The notes beneath the pieces were generated by a model. It had not been told where the DNA came from. It saw only the letters and a list, made by a program, of their open reading frames with translations, and ran no database searches. The position numbers were made by a program, and so were the translations under genes. 64,000 nt of DNA from Pyropia haitanensis (lineage: Eukaryota > Rhodophyta > Bangiophyceae > Bangiales > Bangiaceae). This document shows, piece after piece, positions 22,024 to 34,811 of this stretch (its first letter is position 1; every line of letters starts with the position of its first letter). Location of the stretch: the NCBI GenBank assembly GCA_008729055.1, contig SDUX01000002.1, positions 3,747,874 through 3,811,873 on the forward strand, given 5' to 3'.

Positions 22024-24550
22024 TCAGCTCGTTGCAGCCAGCGGCTCTCCGCCGTCGTTGTCTGGATGGAGCAGCCCGCGCTGAGCAAGTGCGGCTGTCA
22101 GCAAGCCGGGCAGCTGGTCACTCGTGAAGAGGAGGAGATCGCGACGCTCCCGACGGAAAAAGGACGGCATTGCCAGCTGCCCGGCATCACCCGACGCCGG
22201 CCTGTTCGAGACAAACACGAAGACGGTCCGGTCCGCTCCCTTGCGCCACTGCACCGTTGCCGCCTTCACGGCCGCGTGCCACTCGGCAACGTCTTTGACG
22301 GACAGCGTGCGGTTTGTTGAGGTGTGCTTCGCTTGGATGATCACGTGCACGCATGCCGCGGGGTCCGCAGCCAACCGCAATGACACGCGCAAGTCCACAT
22401 ACGCTGTGCCAGGGCAGGTGATGAAGACCCCTTCGTCCAGCTTGTGTGAGTGGTACTCATTCTCGCCCTCCACCGTGGCGTCAACGTCGATGACCCGCTC
22501 GGGGATGTCGATCAGGTTCTTGATGAACTTGGTCTGCTCCAAAAACACTCGCGCTCGCGCCGGAGCGACAACAACAAGTGCTTTGGTTGCCTCGTAGCCG
22601 AGCGAGCCGGGAAGAAGTGACGACAGCGCCACATCTTGAAAGCTCAAGAAGTTCATGCGCACGGTCAACAAGCGGCCACATAGCTGCTCCAAGTAGGTCC
22701 AGTCCCAGGAGGCACGTACGTCGGTCACATCGGGGTGTAGGAGGTCAGCAGTACCCCATATCATGACCTGCATCAACGGCATACTCACCGTGCGGTAGTC
22801 CTTGGCCTCAGCAGCCTCTAGATCCACCAGGCCGGCCGCCTCTGCATGTGCGACGGCGATCTCCTCGAGCGTCTTCGGCCCGGTACCGGACCTGAAGTCA
22901 AAACGGACCGCCGTCTGCAGCAGCGCTGCTCGCACAAGCGCGTGCTGCTCATCGCCAACAATCCCCGTCGACAGCCGAAAGATGTCGGCGACCTCGTCTC
23001 GTGCAGCTCGCCAATCAACCCGGGAGAGCAAGCTCGCCGCTCCGGCTTGTGCCTCGTCCGCCTGCCGTCGCCGAAGCGCCAGCTCCATGACCCGCTCCCG
23101 GGCGTAGTGGCCAAGGTTGACAAGAAGACGCGGTCGGAACCCCGTGTCCGCAATGGCGACGCGTGCAGCGCCCCTCCGCAGCTCACGCATAACGTCGTCC
23201 GCCAGACGGGACAATGGAGATGCCCGAGCATCCGGGTCCTCGTGTGTGAGCACCGACGCAACCAGCTTCTCAGCGCTGAGACGGTCCAGCATTGCAGGTC
23301 GCAGGAGGCGCTGCTTGAGCTTGTCCGTCGCCAGCATGGGGACGCCAAGCACAGGCGTCCCAGAAACGATTGGAAGGAGGATGACGCGCCAACGCTCTTG
23401 GACGGTGGAGGAACGGGCGTGGTCGTTGAGGGCGCTCAGCATGGTCTTGAAGGCCAACATGGCCGTCTTCACGACAGCTGCGGAGTGCGGGCCGCCCGAA
23501 TGTCCCCACTCGTGAGCCCGGTGTGTTGCCAACATGGACAGGTAGGTCTGGTACTCGTCCAGGTGGATGATAAGGAGAAAGGTGGTCTTGCGCCTGGGAG
23601 CACCATCACCCGCACCATCAGCCGCCGCCGCCAACGTGAGACGTTGGAAGCGCTCCTCCTCGCGCTGCAGCACAGCATCCAGCACCGCCGCTACAGTCAG
23701 ACCCTTTGAACGACGCGCCGTTCAGCGCATGCACGTCGGCCAACCCAATACCAAGCGCCTGCGCCGCCAGGCGAGCCCCGAGGTTCACATTCATGACTCG
23801 GTCGTCGAGGCCGTCCGTGTATCGGCCGCCATTGTTGAAGTCCAGGAAGAGCCGCACCACGCGCACTTGCCCACCGACAGCGTCAGCAACAGCTTGTAGT
23901 CGCACAGGATCGTCCCACATCCGCAGGCACTCGTAGGACAAGCGAGACTTGCCAGACCCAGGAACCCCTTTGATGACGAGGAATTCGCGCGGTCTGTCGT
24001 CTGACACATTGATATTGTGCAGCGCCATGGCTGCCACCGCCTCAAAGTTGGCGCCGTTGCCCAGGAAGGCGGCGGGGCGGCACGTGCAGCCAGCGGCGGC
24101 ACGGGCGACGGCGCCGCCGCCGCCCCCGGCGGCAAATGCCACGGCAGCCGCGGCCGCGGCACGGCCGAAGCCCCGCTCGGTGGGGCCGGCGGTGCCCCGA
24201 CAGTGGCCGCCGCCGGCCGCGGTACCATGGCAGCTGCCGCCAGTGCGGCCGGCGACGGAGCGGCCAGTGACGGAGGCGGCGGCGCCTCCTCCACCACGGG
24301 ACCTGTCGTCGGCGGCACCACCAACGCAGGCATCGACCCGACGGCGGGGTCGCCACCCGCGGGCGGGGCCGCGGCACCCACCGCTGACGCCGGCGCACGT
24401 CCCGACGACGCGTCGGCAGAGGTGCAGCCGCCGCCGGCGCGCGCACCACCGGCGCGTCCACCGGTACAGCCAGCGGCGGTGGAACCGGCGACGCTGGCGC
24501 CGCCCCCACAGGCAGCCCCGGTGGGGGAGGGGCCCACGCCAAGCACACAC
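22024..24550 (-). CDS. RHS/Crinkler-type P-loop NTPase with nuclease domain (frame-interrupted)
   Basis: Members of this class (RHS of trypanosomes, CRN-like proteins of oomycetes and others) couple a P-loop NTPase to a restriction-endonuclease-fold nuclease. Here the N-terminal half reads FLVIKGVPGSGKSRLSYE (Walker A, about 23945-23985). After a frame change come LLIIHLDEYQ (Walker B, about 23551-23575) and a C-terminal PD-(D/E)XK-like core: GTAYVDLRVSL (about 22385-22412) and VHVIIQAKHT (about 22322-22352), where Q replaces the usual E. The two halves meet at 23702-23707 (AAAGGG on this strand); removal of one base would join them. No long homopolymer is present there, so a real inactivating indel is possible. 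The N-terminus beyond FEAVAAMALHN is Ala/Pro-rich and its start is unresolved. Confidence 0.65.
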
Positions 24551-24698
24551 CCGACGATGCTGGCGGCACCGCGAGCCTCCCCCCCACCGTCACGGCGGTC
24601 CCCAGGGGGAGCGCGCCGCCAGACGGGGGGGGTCGCGTCCCGGCGGCGGTGGTAGGGGGGGGGAGACGGCGGGGGGGGGGCGGGGGGGGGGGACATCG

Positions 24699-24742
<44 letters not shown>

Positions 24743-26944
24743 TGCGGCCGCCGCCGCCGGAGGGAGAGGGGGCACCCGACGGTGGCCCCGGCCGGCACAC
24801 CCCGCGGGGCACGCTGGCGCGGGCGGCGGCAGGGGGTGGTGGGGGCGGTCGCCCTCGGGGGGGGGCGGAGGTGGGGTGCGCCCGCGCGGGGCGCCGCGCC
24901 GGTGCCGGCCGCCGCCACCCCCCCGCCCACCCCCGTCCAGTGCGCCCAGTGGCGGCGCCGCCGCCGCCGCACGGCGCCCGCGGTGGCCGCCCCCCTCCCC
25001 CCCCCCCTCCCGCTCCCCCTCGCAACCCCCCCCCCCCCACGCCCCCCGCTCACCCCTCTTGCGACAGCACCAGGCTGCCCACCGGGAACCCCCCCCCCCC
25101 CCCCCCCCCCACCTCCCCCCCCCCGTGCCGGCGCCGGCGCCGGCGCCCGTGCCGGCGCCGGCGCCGACCTCTGCACGCGGGGGGCTGCCGTCGGGCAGCC
25201 GCCTCGCCCGCTCCATGGCTGCCAAGAACGAGCCCGCCGTGGCCGACGACGGGCCGGCGTCTTTGTCGGCGACGGCGGCGACCACGGCGGCCCCTGTGGC
25301 GGCCGCCCCACGCCCGGATGGAGATGGCGCGGCCGCCGCTGCAGACAGCGCGCCGAGCAACCGCGCTGGCGGGCCAGGTACCGCCCGCACCAAGCCGTCT
25401 GACGGGTCAGGCGACACAGCAGCGGCGGCCGCGGCGACGGCGGCGTCGGCGTCGGCCGTGGCCGCGGTGGCGCCGTCGGCGGCACCGCCTGCCACGGCGG
25501 GGACGACGGGGACCGCAGAGGGCGCCCCCCGCCCCCGACATTTCCCGCCCTCCTCTCCCCGCCCTCCCCTCCTAGCGCTACCCCAGCTCGCCGTTGACGT
25601 ACGTCGGCAGTAGCGTCCTGCACGCCCCTACTGCTCCTCGCGGGGGGCGGAGGGGGGGCAACAATGACAGTGCCCCGGTACAGTGTACCGTTTTTCTGTG
25701 GACGACCTGGATGTTTTCAGCATCTCTAGTCATTTTCCAAACATTGTCCGATGGGGTCGTCTGAAAACTCTGTACGTGGAAGCGAACCACGTGGACTGTT
25801 TCCCTCACGGTAGCTGCGACCCCGTGCGCTGGAGCTGTGCCCACGTGCGCGGGGCCAGAGCCCGTGCAGTCGGACCAGTGCTGGGCTCGTCCTACACGAA
25901 CCCAGCAATGGGCCCGAGCGCTCCGCGGCGGGCCCGCGGCGCGCCACAGCCCCACTGGACTTCTGGCCTCGATCGCAATTGCTGTCTCAACTGGTATGGT
26001 GAATTGGCGCACGAGTCGACGTCACTACCTGGATGCCGGGGTTGGTGGGATCCCAAATGAGGCCGGGCACCCTGGCACCGTGCCAGATCGCGATCCCCGC
26101 TATAACCTGGGGTACGCCTCCCTGTGGCCGGCGTCGACTGACGGTCCCATGAGATATTCCTTTTGCATCCGCCGCTACACCATGGCGATCGTGTCTCTGC
26201 CGCGCTTCCACGCCCGTCTTCCTCCCACACTGGTTTCGGCGCTCCTCCGTTCCCCCCGATGGCCGTTCTGTGCGTGTGCCCGGAGAAGCTGTGCCCTGAC
26301 CGTATTGCTGACGGCGGCGCGGGCGTGAGACGCTCGGTGGGCGGCGGTAGCCACGTGCTCACCCCCCCTGGCGACGCCGACGCCGCGACGGCTTTTTTAA
26401 CCGCGGCGTCGGTGCGGGTCTTTCGGCGGGCGGCGGCAGCATCGCGTGGACGTCCCCTGGTGCCGCCGACATCCCGACGGCATTGTCAACATTGTCGCCG
26501 GTGCGGGTCTTGCAGCGGGTGGCGGTGGCGAGGCGTCGCCTCCCCACGGTGAGGCCGTCATTGAGACTGGCGGCGACGTCGTCAGTGGGGGTCAGGCGGT
26601 GCGTTTCTGAGGCGGCGCGTGGCCTTCCCCTGGTGGGGCCGTTGCCGCCGCTTTGACATCGTCGGCAAGGATTCGTTGCGGCCCGCTGGTGTTTCCACTC
26701 CTCTCCTGTCCGTCAACCTCTTCCACGCCGACGTCACGGGTGTGGCGCCGGGGCGACCGTCGCCGCTAGAGAGCTGCCCGCGCCTGCCGTCGTCGGCATC
26801 ACGCGCTGCGCCAGGTGCAGTCGGCCGTCTGTGGCGCATCACACGATCGTCTTCCACGGCTGGTGAGTGTCGCCTACTTGCGACGAGCTCCGCGGCTTTG
26901 CTTGGCGGCTATCTTGCAGCACTGTGGGTAGCACGACCTGCACG
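24551..26944. other. Divergent intergenic region, low complexity
   Basis: From 24600 to 25600 the DNA is extremely G/C-rich with CCG repeats (24707-24745) and long C and G runs; it may hold the unresolved N-terminus of the RHS-type gene. From 25650 it is of normal complexity with no recognisable protein. The Ulp1-like gene starts at 26945. Confidence 0.4.
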
Positions 26945-29535
26945 ATGCGACCCGGCGGGAAAGAGGTGGTGGTCGAGATGGAGAAGCTGCGTGAGCTCCT
27001 GCGGCGGCTGCTGGGCGTGTCGGCGATCTCTCCCGATCTTTCCGACGTTGTTTTACGCTTGTTTCAGGTTGTGCTTGAGCTGGAAGCCAAGTGCCCGCAG
27101 CTGGTCTGTCATCTACACGTTTCAGGCGTCTCTCAAGTGACGGGAGACTCATTCTTCGTCGTCCTTCATGACGCAGCACTGCAGGCAAGCCGCTCGGCCA
27201 GGCGGGTGATTAACTCTGTGTATACGCATCTACACAGCGAGGCTGCGATGGCTCTGTCGTCAGCCATATGGCTGCAGGCTCAGCGGCGGAAGTCGGCTGC
27301 TGCAGCGCGTCCCGCTTCCGCCGGGGCCGACCCGTCTCAAGTGAATGGCGCACCAGCCGCTGAGCCGCTGCAGGCACCTCAGACGCCTGACGGAGCGGCG
27401 GCGTCTAGTATTGATGACGGTCCGACCGGCGTCGATGCTTCTTCCAGCCTTGGTGGTACGGCTGTTCAATCTGACGCGCTCGCACCTGCGGGCTCTTCTC
27501 TCTCTGCGGCTGACGGCGAACGTCTCGGCGAGGGCAACAAGGGTTCCGACAAGGAAGTGACCAACACCGCTGACCCGCGCATTCCCTTCTCCCGTGACCC
27601 TCCTCCCATGGACCCATTGATGGTGCTGACGTCGGGTTTCAGGCGGCCTGACGTGCACGTGCCGTCCGACCTCGCCAGGCAGCAGGTCGAGGCTCTGTTC
27701 ACGGTCAGGAAGAGTGGATGGACGCGGGTGCTACGAGAGACGTTAGCGTCTATGCGATCGGTCTTGTGCGGGCACTACCACCTGGCGGGCAGACCGCGAC
27801 TGCAAGGAATGCTGAAGTGGTGGCCCGTCGACCTCGAGGCGGCAGCAGAATTTGAAGGGGGCGGCGCTGACGGCGAGCGTGTTGGTGGTCGACGCGCCAG
27901 GGTCGCGCAATGCACCCCGTTCCCGTACCCTGTGCGTGTGCAGGGGCGGCATCTGCCCATACGTGAGAGAATCCGGAACAAGGACGACATGGTCGAAGAG
28001 ACTGTGGAGGTGAGCAGTATTGTGCCAGCCCGGTCTGAGCTCCTGTACGGGGTTGTAGCGACCATCTTACTGCTGCTGGATAAGGAGCCTCACGTTCGTG
28101 CTGTCGTGACAAAGAAGCTGGCCGACAACGGAGTGGTTCACGGAAATGACGATCAAGGCTCGGAGTCAGATGGACGCGAGCAGCAGGAGGCAGTTGACGA
28201 GCTCCTGGCGGGGGTGGACTCTCCCGCGCTCTCGTCTGGACCTGAATCATCTCAATCTTCACCGTCTGCCAATGGTGCGGGCGACGATGGAGGGCGGCAG
28301 AGTGTGGCAGTTGCTGCCAGACTTGCTGCCCGTCAGGCAGCAGCGGCAGCGAGCGTCAAGGCCAGTGCATCAGTAGAGGCGAACAAGAAGCTGGGAGTGG
28401 CGGCGCGCACTCCGCTGAAGCGACGCGGAGCTGGAGGCCAGTCTACGAGAACCAAGAGGGCACGCGTGGACGCTTCCTTGGACGACGAGTTATCGTTTGA
28501 CCTCTGCCTACCTCCCTTAGACATGGCCGCGGATGTTGTGAGCTGCAATGTACTGCTGGAGGCGGACCTTGTGGCGGACATGACCTACCTTATGTTGGCA
28601 ACTAATTGGTGCGTGCCCGCTACTGGCGATCACTCGACGGATGGTGAGGCGGTGGTGGCGCCTCGTGAGAGCTGGTCATCCATAGTCGACAACCAAGCAA
28701 CTATCGACTTTGTGCTTGGAGAGCGGACAGTCCTGGACTGTCGACGGTCCGTCACTGCGAAAGCCGACGAGATACGCGCAGGCGACGTCACCGTCGCGGA
28801 CGAGGAACCGCCCATCTACGTCAATGTGATGACTCCATCGTCGCCGAATAGTGTACCGGTATCCATGTCCACCCTTGGCTGCATGAGCGTCTTGCATGAA
28901 GCTGCTAAGCGGCTGGAGGCGCTACGTGGAGGTGTTGCTTGGCTGGCAGAGGTTGCTAAGTCGAGTAACGCGCGAGTGCCCGTGATTGTGGGTGACGACC
29001 GGGAGTCAACTGGAACCATCGGTACGTCGTTGATGCAAGTTCTTCTGTCAAAGAAACCGGCTGATCTTGTGTGGAGAGTCGGCGGCAGAGGCGTCGGAGG
29101 TGTGGACGAGGACGTGGTGGTGCCGGCCCACAGAGTTATGAACGACATGGCAGCGGTTCCCATGGTTGACGACCTCATCACTGTCAACTCCATAATCCTG
29201 CAGCGCGCTTGCAACTCCTTGGGCAACAATGTGTACATCATCCATTGCTCTGTGTTCCGCCGGTTATTATCAGCGGCGGATGAGGACGCGGTTGCTAGGG
29301 TGGCCGAAGATGTCGACCGTCTGGCGGAAGGAGCGACGACATTAGCAGGTGTCTGCAACATCGGGGACGTGCACTGGGTGGCGTTCCTGTTGGACCTGAC
29401 CTCCAAGACGGTGACCAGGTACGACTCTGGCTCCCACTTTGAGTCGCTCAGAGAGAAGGTGAACACGGCCCACCAGCGCGTAAGAGAGTTTGCCAAGATC
29501 CTCGGAGACCTTGCTGAGCCTTCGGAGGACGAGGG
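26945..29535 (+). pseudogene. Ulp1-like (C48) cysteine protease gene, 5' part, interrupted by a retrotransposon
   Basis: Encodes about 863 residues from ATG 26945 (MRPGGKEVVVEME) up to the insertion. The first part is helical and Leu-rich; the middle is Ser/Ala/Asp-rich with a basic patch (TPLKRRGAGG...RTKRAR, a possible nuclear signal). The C-terminal part enters the Ulp1/SENP peptidase fold: NIGDVHWVAFLLDL (catalytic His, about 29359-29400) and TRYDSG (catalytic Asp, about 29416-29433). The open frame breaks in SEDEG at 29535, where the LTR of element A begins. The catalytic Gln and Cys are found 7.4 kb away (36927-37212) in the same frame. Ulp1 proteases remove SUMO-like modifiers; many are carried by transposons or expanded in accessory DNA, so a host role is not certain. 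Confidence 0.8.
29531..29535 (+). repeat. Target site duplication GAGGG, left copy
   Basis: GAGGG directly abuts the TGTGAGG start of the LTR; the same five bases follow the other LTR at 36922-36926. Confidence 0.9.
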
Positions 29536-30406
29536 TGTGAGGCACCACCCACACACGGGCAGCCCTCAACGTACTGGTGCCGGTGTCAGCAACCCGTGCA
29601 AGCCAATGAGGATGCCGGGCGCGGGGAAGGTGACGGGTGGGATGACGGTGATGGGGGTGGGGAAGAGGATGGGCGTGACGTCGGTGAGGGTCGAGGGGGT
29701 CGAAGGTACAGGAGGTCTTTGTGTCTCTGTCTGTCTGTCTGTGGTTCTTCCCCCGAGGTCTCTCCCGGTGGCGCCCACACTCACGCATTATATACCCCCA
29801 GGGGGGCACCCAGGGTGCCCCAAAGCATGCGATTGCCCGTCGTGCCGGTGGACGGCACCAAAGCTCTCAAAACAAAGCATGGGCTCTCAGAACAAAGCAA
29901 GGGTGGGCGTGTGCGCCCCAAGGCGCCCCACCAGAAAGCCCCAAACGGGGGGGGGACGGTGTGCGGCGCTCGTAGCGCCGCGCGGCTGGCCCCACGCGCC
30001 ATTCGACCCGAAAAGCCTCAGAGGCGTGTAAGCAGACGCCAGTCTTCGGGTCGAATATCTCCCGTGGGTCAGCAAGTCTTGTCGCTCCCATTGGTCCACG
30101 GGGAGATTGTTCCGGCTTGCTGACGCGTCAGAGATGTGGCTCGTCTTTTGGTCCGTTAGTCCGTTGATCCGTTGGAGACTGTACCCGTCGGCAGATGAGT
30201 CAGGGTAGTGTCGGTTAGCCAATCCGCGGCTCCCGTGCTGACCGTCCGTTAGTAGTAGATTATCGGACGGACACCGCGGCATGCCCCAGATTACTTTGAA
30301 GTTGATGCGTCTTGGAAGGAGTTGGCTGAGAAGGACAGGGAAGGAGAGGCCCCAGTCCTTATCCCCTAGGCTCCAGTCTTGGGGATTTAAGGGGCATATC
30401 CTTACA
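29536..30406 (-). repeat. LTR of element A (3' LTR)
   Basis: Begins TGTGAGG and ends CCTTACA on the plus strand. 871 bp, same length as the copy at 36051-36921 and apparently identical. Confidence 0.95.
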
Positions 30407-30420
30407 CCTCCCCCCCCTTA
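30407..30420 (-). other. Polypurine tract of element A
   Basis: On the minus strand TAAGGGGGGGGAGG directly precedes the 3' LTR; it would prime plus-strand DNA synthesis. The pol stop codon TAA forms its first three bases. Confidence 0.85.
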
Positions 30421-33400
30421 GGACGCGCGGCGCAGGAAAGCGTCCAACACCTCAGGTGCGTTCGCAAGGTCTTGCTTGGTCAGCCAGGAGTTCTCGCTGA
30501 CGTCACAGCCTTTCCACTTGACCAGGTACTGTAGTCGTCCACGGCGCTTTCGTGACCTTATGATGGAGTCGACTTCGTACTCGACAGAACCGTCCGGAAA
30601 TGCCACCGGAGGCGGAACGGGAGGAAGTCGGCCATAAGGATCAGCGCGGTACGGCTTCAGCAAGCTCGCATGAAAGGCGTTGTGAACCTTGCGATCGAGC
30701 ACCGCTTGGGGAAGATCCAGGCGGAACGTCACATCGTTGATACTCTCAGTGACGCGGTACGGTCCTGAGTACTTGGGCATCAGCTTGCGAGCGCCTTGGA
30801 AAGCATCTGGCATAAGGTGTTTGGTACTTAGTAGCACCAGATCGTCCACGGCGATCTTGCAAGGTCGGCGATGGCGATTTGCGTACGCCGAGCGCGCCTC
30901 ATTTGCACTCTTGATGGCTGAGATGGCAGTCTCTTGAGCATGTTGGAGACCGCTTAGCCAGTCAGACACTGCAGGCATGCTTGACTCTGAGTTTTCGAGG
31001 ATGTCCATTGGTACCGTCTTAGGTTCGAATCCGTAGTTCAGGAAGAAAGGGGAGTACGTTGTAACAGCATTTGGCGACCGGTTGTAGGCTACTTCGGCAG
31101 CAACCAGAAAGAGGTCCCAATCGCCTTGGTGATGGTTGACAAAGTTTCGCAGGATTTCTTCGATCTTCTTGTTCATGATCTCAGTTTGTCCGTCGGTTTG
31201 CGGGTGGTACGCTGAAGAGGCCTTGATCTTGACCTTGAGAATCTCCGTGAGCGACTGCCAGAAGTTGGAGAAGAAAATGCGGTCCCTGTCGCAGACAACA
31301 TCAGCTGGGAGTCCGTGGTGTCGATAGACGTGATCATGGTAGAGCTGAGCTGCGACTGGCGCCGTACAGTCTGGCTTCATAGGGGCGAGGCGAATCATCT
31401 TGGAGAGGCGGTCGACAACGACGTAAATCCCGTTGTGGCCTCTTGGAGTCAGAGGAAGAGGCGTGATAAAGTCCATGGAGACACTTGCCCATCGTTGGCT
31501 CGGGGGGTCCAAGGGTTTGAGGTGACCCAGAGGTGAATGGGTGCTAGCCTTGTTCCGCTGGCACAAATCACATGTTTGTACGTATCTTTGGATGTCTTTC
31601 CGCATTGTCTTCCAGTAGTACTTGGAAGAGATAACCTTGGTTGTTTTCTTGACTCCCATGTGCCCTTGGCACGGGACATCATGGTAGTCGTGGAGTAGTC
31701 TTTGGCGTAGAGTACCGACGGGGATACACGTACGGTCACCTCGTTTCAACAACCTCATGTGTAGCCGGTAGGGAGATACCGGGTCTTTGACTAGGTCGGC
31801 AAACTCGGGGTCCGCGTCGTACTCTTGTCTTAAGGTGGCAAGGTCTTGATCACTTTGGTTGATGGTCATGAGGTTGTTGATTTCAGTTTTCTTGGGGAGT
31901 TCTTCAATGGTCTTGGTCAGCACGCGACTAAGAAGGTCTTGATTGGGGGCGTGCTTGTCGGGAGCATCTTGTGGCTGCCTGGAAAGGGCATCAGCCACGG
32001 GGTTCGAAGTGCCCTTGATTGGGACAATTTTGAACTGGAACTGGTCCAGAAACTCCAGCCACTTGACTTGGCGATCGTTCAGCTTCTCTTGGGTGCTTAG
32101 GTATCTCAGGGACTCATGGTCGGTGTGGACCTCAAAGGGTCTTCCGTAGAGGTAGCAGCGCCAATGCCGGATAGCTTGTACGACTGCAAGCAGTTCTCTT
32201 TCACGAATGCTGTAGCGCTGCTCGTGGATGTTGAGGGTTAACGAGAAGTACGCCACTGGACGCCGTCCGCGTCCATCATCTTGCTCAAGGACTGCGCCCA
32301 CAGCATACCCGCTGGCATCTGTAGACACGTAGATTGGGTATCTCCTGTCGAAAGGCCTTAGCACCGGTGCGCTTGTCGTTAGGTCCTGCAGCTGCTCAAA
32401 GGCTTTCTGGGCGTCGGGTGTCCACTCGAAGTCGACATTCCCAGTCAGCCTCGTTAGCGGCGTAGCTACGGCAGCCATTCCCTTGATGAATCTTCGATAG
32501 AAGTTGACCATACCGAGGAAAGATTGTACATCCTTTTTGCTCCTCGGTGTTGCCCACGTACGGATGGCTTGGACCTTGTAGTCTTCCATAGAGAAGCCTT
32601 TCTCGGAGATGACGTGGCCAAGGTAGTCCACAGTAGTTCGAGCGAACTGGCACTTGCTCAGCTTGGCGTAGAGCTTGTGTTCTCGTAATTTCTCGAGTGC
32701 TAATCGTAGGTGCTTGAGGTGATCGTCGTAAGTTTCGCTGTAGACTAGGATGTCGTCGAGGTAGACACAGATGAAGTCGTACAGATAGGGTCGGAAGACA
32801 TCGTTCATTAGGTTCATGAAGACCGCGGGTGCATTTGTCAGACCAAAGGGTACGACGGTGAACTCATAGAATCCGTACTTGGTTCGAAACGCCGTCAAAG
32901 GTATTGTTTCTGGGTCAAGGCGAATCTGGTGATAGCCAGAGCGGAGGTCGATCTTTGTAAAGTACTTGGCCTTTCGCAGTTGGTCAAAGATGTCGTCGAT
33001 GCGTGGTAGTGGGTACGCGTTCTTGATAGTAGCCTTGTTCAGGGCCCTGTAGTCGATGCACATTCGCCAGCCACCGTCCTTCTTCGCCGCAAAGAGGACG
33101 GAAGAGCCCCACGGTGAGGTGCTTGGTTGGATGAATCCCTTCCTTATGAGGCCGGCCAGTTGAGTCTTGAGTTCTTCGAGCTCCCATTCGGCTAGTCGGT
33201 AAATTCCGCTACGACGCGGTTGGGCGTCATCGGTCAGCTTGATGCTAAATTTGTGACTGCGCTCAGGAGGGAGTCCGTCGGGGAGCTCGTCTGGGAAGAC
33301 GTCAGCGTACTCTTTGAGAATCTCTTGAACTTCTTTCTTGTCTTTGCCTTGTCCCATCGTAATGGCGTTAATGTCGAAGGTGCTAGAGGGATCTTCCGAC

Positions 33401-33960
33401 TGCAGGTAGATGGCAAAAACAGGGCACCTTTGAACGAGGTCCCGAGCAAGGCGTTGCCGACTGATCAGAGCTTCGGGCTTCTTGAGGGAGGCAGTGATAG
33501 AAATGTTCTTGTGGTTGAACTTGAAGGAGATCTTGTTTTTCTTGTTGTTGATTTTGGCGTCCTTGTCATCGCGCCACTTCTTTCCCAGGATGAGGTCGTA
33601 CGCGCTCAATTCACAAACAGCAAACCGAAGTCGCTCTTGGTACGGTCCGATGTGAATCTCAAGAGGGTCAACGGTTTCAGCGAGGACATGGGAGCGGCCA
33701 TCGGGCATGCTTGCCGCGAAGTCCGTTCCTTTCGTTTTCACATGCAAGGAGGTAACGAGGCGCCTTGAGACGACGTTGATGGGAGATCCGTCGTCGAACA
33801 GCACCTTAACAACTTTTCCATTGACAGAAGCAGTAGAAAGCAGAAGCCCGAGTCGCGGGCCTTCAAATGGTGACGACATATTTTCAGGAACCGAAGGAGC
33901 GTCTTTCACAGATGTTGAGGATTGTTGCTGCTTCAGTTCCGCTGGCCTTTTGGGCAGTCC
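30418..33960 (-). CDS. pol: Pol polyprotein of element A (protease, RT, RNase H, integrase, chromodomain)
   Basis: Continuous frame of about 1180 residues. It opens at 33960 inside gag and has no AUG near its start, so it is expected to be made as Gag-Pol by -1 frameshifting. Domains in order: aspartic protease [12 protein letters not shown] (about 33775-33815) with ILGKKW; reverse transcriptase with [32 protein letters not shown] and YLDD (about 32757-32770); RNase H with [10 protein letters not shown]; integrase with an HHCC finger (about 31560-31690), a DDE core and HPQTDGQTE; a C-terminal chromodomain ([15 protein letters not shown], about 30470-30530). The protease triad is D-D-G rather than D-(T/S)-G, which is unusual. 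No stop or frameshift interrupts it, so the element may be active. Confidence 0.95.
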   Translation of the reverse strand, partial: GLPKRPAELKQQQSSTSVKDAPSVPENMSSPFEGPRLGLLLSTASVNGKVVKVLFDDGSPINVVSRRLVTSLHVKTKGTDFAASMPDGRSHVLAETVDPLEIHIGPYQERLRFAVCELSAYDLILGKKWRDDKDAKINNKKNKISFKFNHKNISITASLKKPEALISRQRLARDLVQRCPVFAIYLQSEDPSSTFDINAITMGQGKDKKEVQEILKEYADVFPDELPDGLPPERSHKFSIKLTDDAQPRRSGIYRLAEWELEELKTQLAGLIRKGFIQPSTSPWGSSVLFAAKKDGGWRMCIDYRALNKATIKNAYPLPRIDDIFDQLRKAKYFTKIDLRSGYHQIRLDPETIPLTAFRTKYGFYEFTVVPFGLTNAPAVFMNLMNDVFRPYLYDFICVYLDDILVYSETYDDHLKHLRLALEKLREHKLYAKLSKCQFARTTVDYLGHVISEKGFSMEDYKVQAIRTWATPRSKKDVQSFLGMVNFYRRFIKGMAAVATPLTRLTGNVDFEWTPDAQKAFEQLQDLTTSAPVLRPFDRRYPIYVSTDASGYAVGAVLEQDDGRGRRPVAYFSLTLNIHEQRYSIRERELLAVVQAIRHWRCYLYGRPFEVHTDHESLRYLSTQEKLNDRQVKWLEFLDQFQFKIVPIKGTSNPVADALSRQPQDAPDKHAPNQDLLSRVLTKTIEELPKKTEINNLMTINQSDQDLATLRQEYDADPEFADLVKDPVSPYRLHMRLLKRGDRTCIPVGTLRQRLLHDYHDVPCQGHMGVKKTTKVISSKYYWKTMRKDIQRYVQTCDLCQRNKASTHSPLGHLKPLDPPSQRWASVSMDFITPLPLTPRGHNGIYVVVDRLSKMIRLAPMKPDCTAPVAAQLYHDHVYRHHGLPADVVCDRDRIFFSNFWQSLTEILKVKIKASSAYHPQTDGQTEIMNKKIEEILRNFVNHHQGDWDLFLVAAEVAYNRSPNAVTTYSPFFLNYGFEPKTVPMDILENSESSMPAVSDWLSGLQHAQETAISAIKSANEARSAYANRHRRPCKIAVDDLVLLSTKHLMPDAFQGARKLMPKYSGPYRVTESINDVTFRLDLPQAVLDRKVHNAFHASLLKPYRADPYGRLPPVPPPVAFPDGSVEYEVDSIIRSRKRRGRLQYLVKWKGCDVSENSWLTKQDLANAPEVLDAFLRRAS

Positions 33961-34811
33961 TTAGCCATGTGTCCTTTCTCGCGACAGCGAAGGCAGAGAC
34001 CCTCGCGCATGCAGCGCTGGCGTTCGTCTGGCGTCAGCTTTTCGATCTTGATGCTGGAAATGTCCATCGGGACAACGCCCATCGTCGGTGGCTTGCCAGA
34101 AGTGCTGTTAACATTGCTGGTGATACGGGACACTCCAGCCTTGGCCGCTTCCACGCGCAGGGCGTCCGTCATCAGTGATTCAAGATCGGTGTACGTCTTG
34201 AGGCACAGTGCCTGCCAGATGTCGCGCTTCAGGCCTCGGCTATAGCGGTCGATCTTTTCCGCTTCGGTGATGTCCGGGATGTCCAAGAGGACGCTCAGGA
34301 AAGTCCTGTTGAACGTCCCGACGTCCTTGATTTGGCGCCATGAGTGCAGCTTGTCCCGCGCCGCCTGCGTCTTGTTCAGAGGGCTGAAGCGACGGATGAG
34401 CGCAGCCCGAAAGGTAGCCCAGTCGGGGACCGCCGTCGTCCGACTGTAGGTATGCCACCAGGTGAACGCTTCACCGTCTAGGTAGGTGCAGGCGATCCGA
34501 CACGCTTCGTCAGGGTCAGTCAGTCGCACATATGAGTCCATGTGCGAGCACCATGCTTCAATTGTCCCGGGCTTGCCAGAGAACAGTGCGGGCTTATTCG
34601 GCCTCGCAGTCGTCGCGCCTCCACTCGAGGCCTTAGCCTTGGCGTCGGACAGCTGTTTCTTGGCGTCCGCCAATTCAACCTTATGAGCCTCGAGCTCGGC
34701 GCTCATCTGCGAGACGAACGCTGTAAGTTGATTCCATGACTCCGCGGAGGGTGCGGTTGAGGCCGTTCCCGGATTAATCGGGCTTACAGTCGCAGGATTC
34801 GGGGGGTCCAT
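33933..34811 (-). CDS. gag: Gag of element A
   Basis: 292 residues from ATG 34811 ([11 protein letters not shown]). It has a Ser/Thr/Pro N-terminus, a coiled-coil-like segment ([19 protein letters not shown]), a retrotransposon gag core with [13 protein letters not shown] and [13 protein letters not shown], and one CCHC zinc knuckle [14 protein letters not shown] (about 33958-34000) of the form C-x2-C-x4-H-x4-C. Stop TGA at 33933-33935 lies just after the slippery heptamer. Upstream codons of the same frame lack an ATG, so 34811 is the likely start. Confidence 0.9.
   Translation of the reverse strand: MDPPNPATVSPINPGTASTAPSAESWNQLTAFVSQMSAELEAHKVELADAKKQLSDAKAKASSGGATTARPNKPALFSGKPGTIEAWCSHMDSYVRLTDPDEACRIACTYLDGEAFTWWHTYSRTTAVPDWATFRAALIRRFSPLNKTQAARDKLHSWRQIKDVGTFNRTFLSVLLDIPDITEAEKIDRYSRGLKRDIWQALCLKTYTDLESLMTDALRVEAAKAGVSRITSNVNSTSGKPPTMGVVPMDISSIKIEKLTPDERQRCMREGLCLRCREKGHMAKDCPKGQRN
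33948..33954 (-). promoter_or_regulatory. -1 ribosomal frameshift site CCCAAAA (element A)
   Basis: On the minus strand the heptamer is in the gag phase C CCA AAA, the canonical X XXY YYZ arrangement. It lies in the overlap between gag (stop 33933) and the pol frame (open from 33960). Slipping back one base leads directly into pol codons AGG CCA GCG. Confidence 0.75.
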
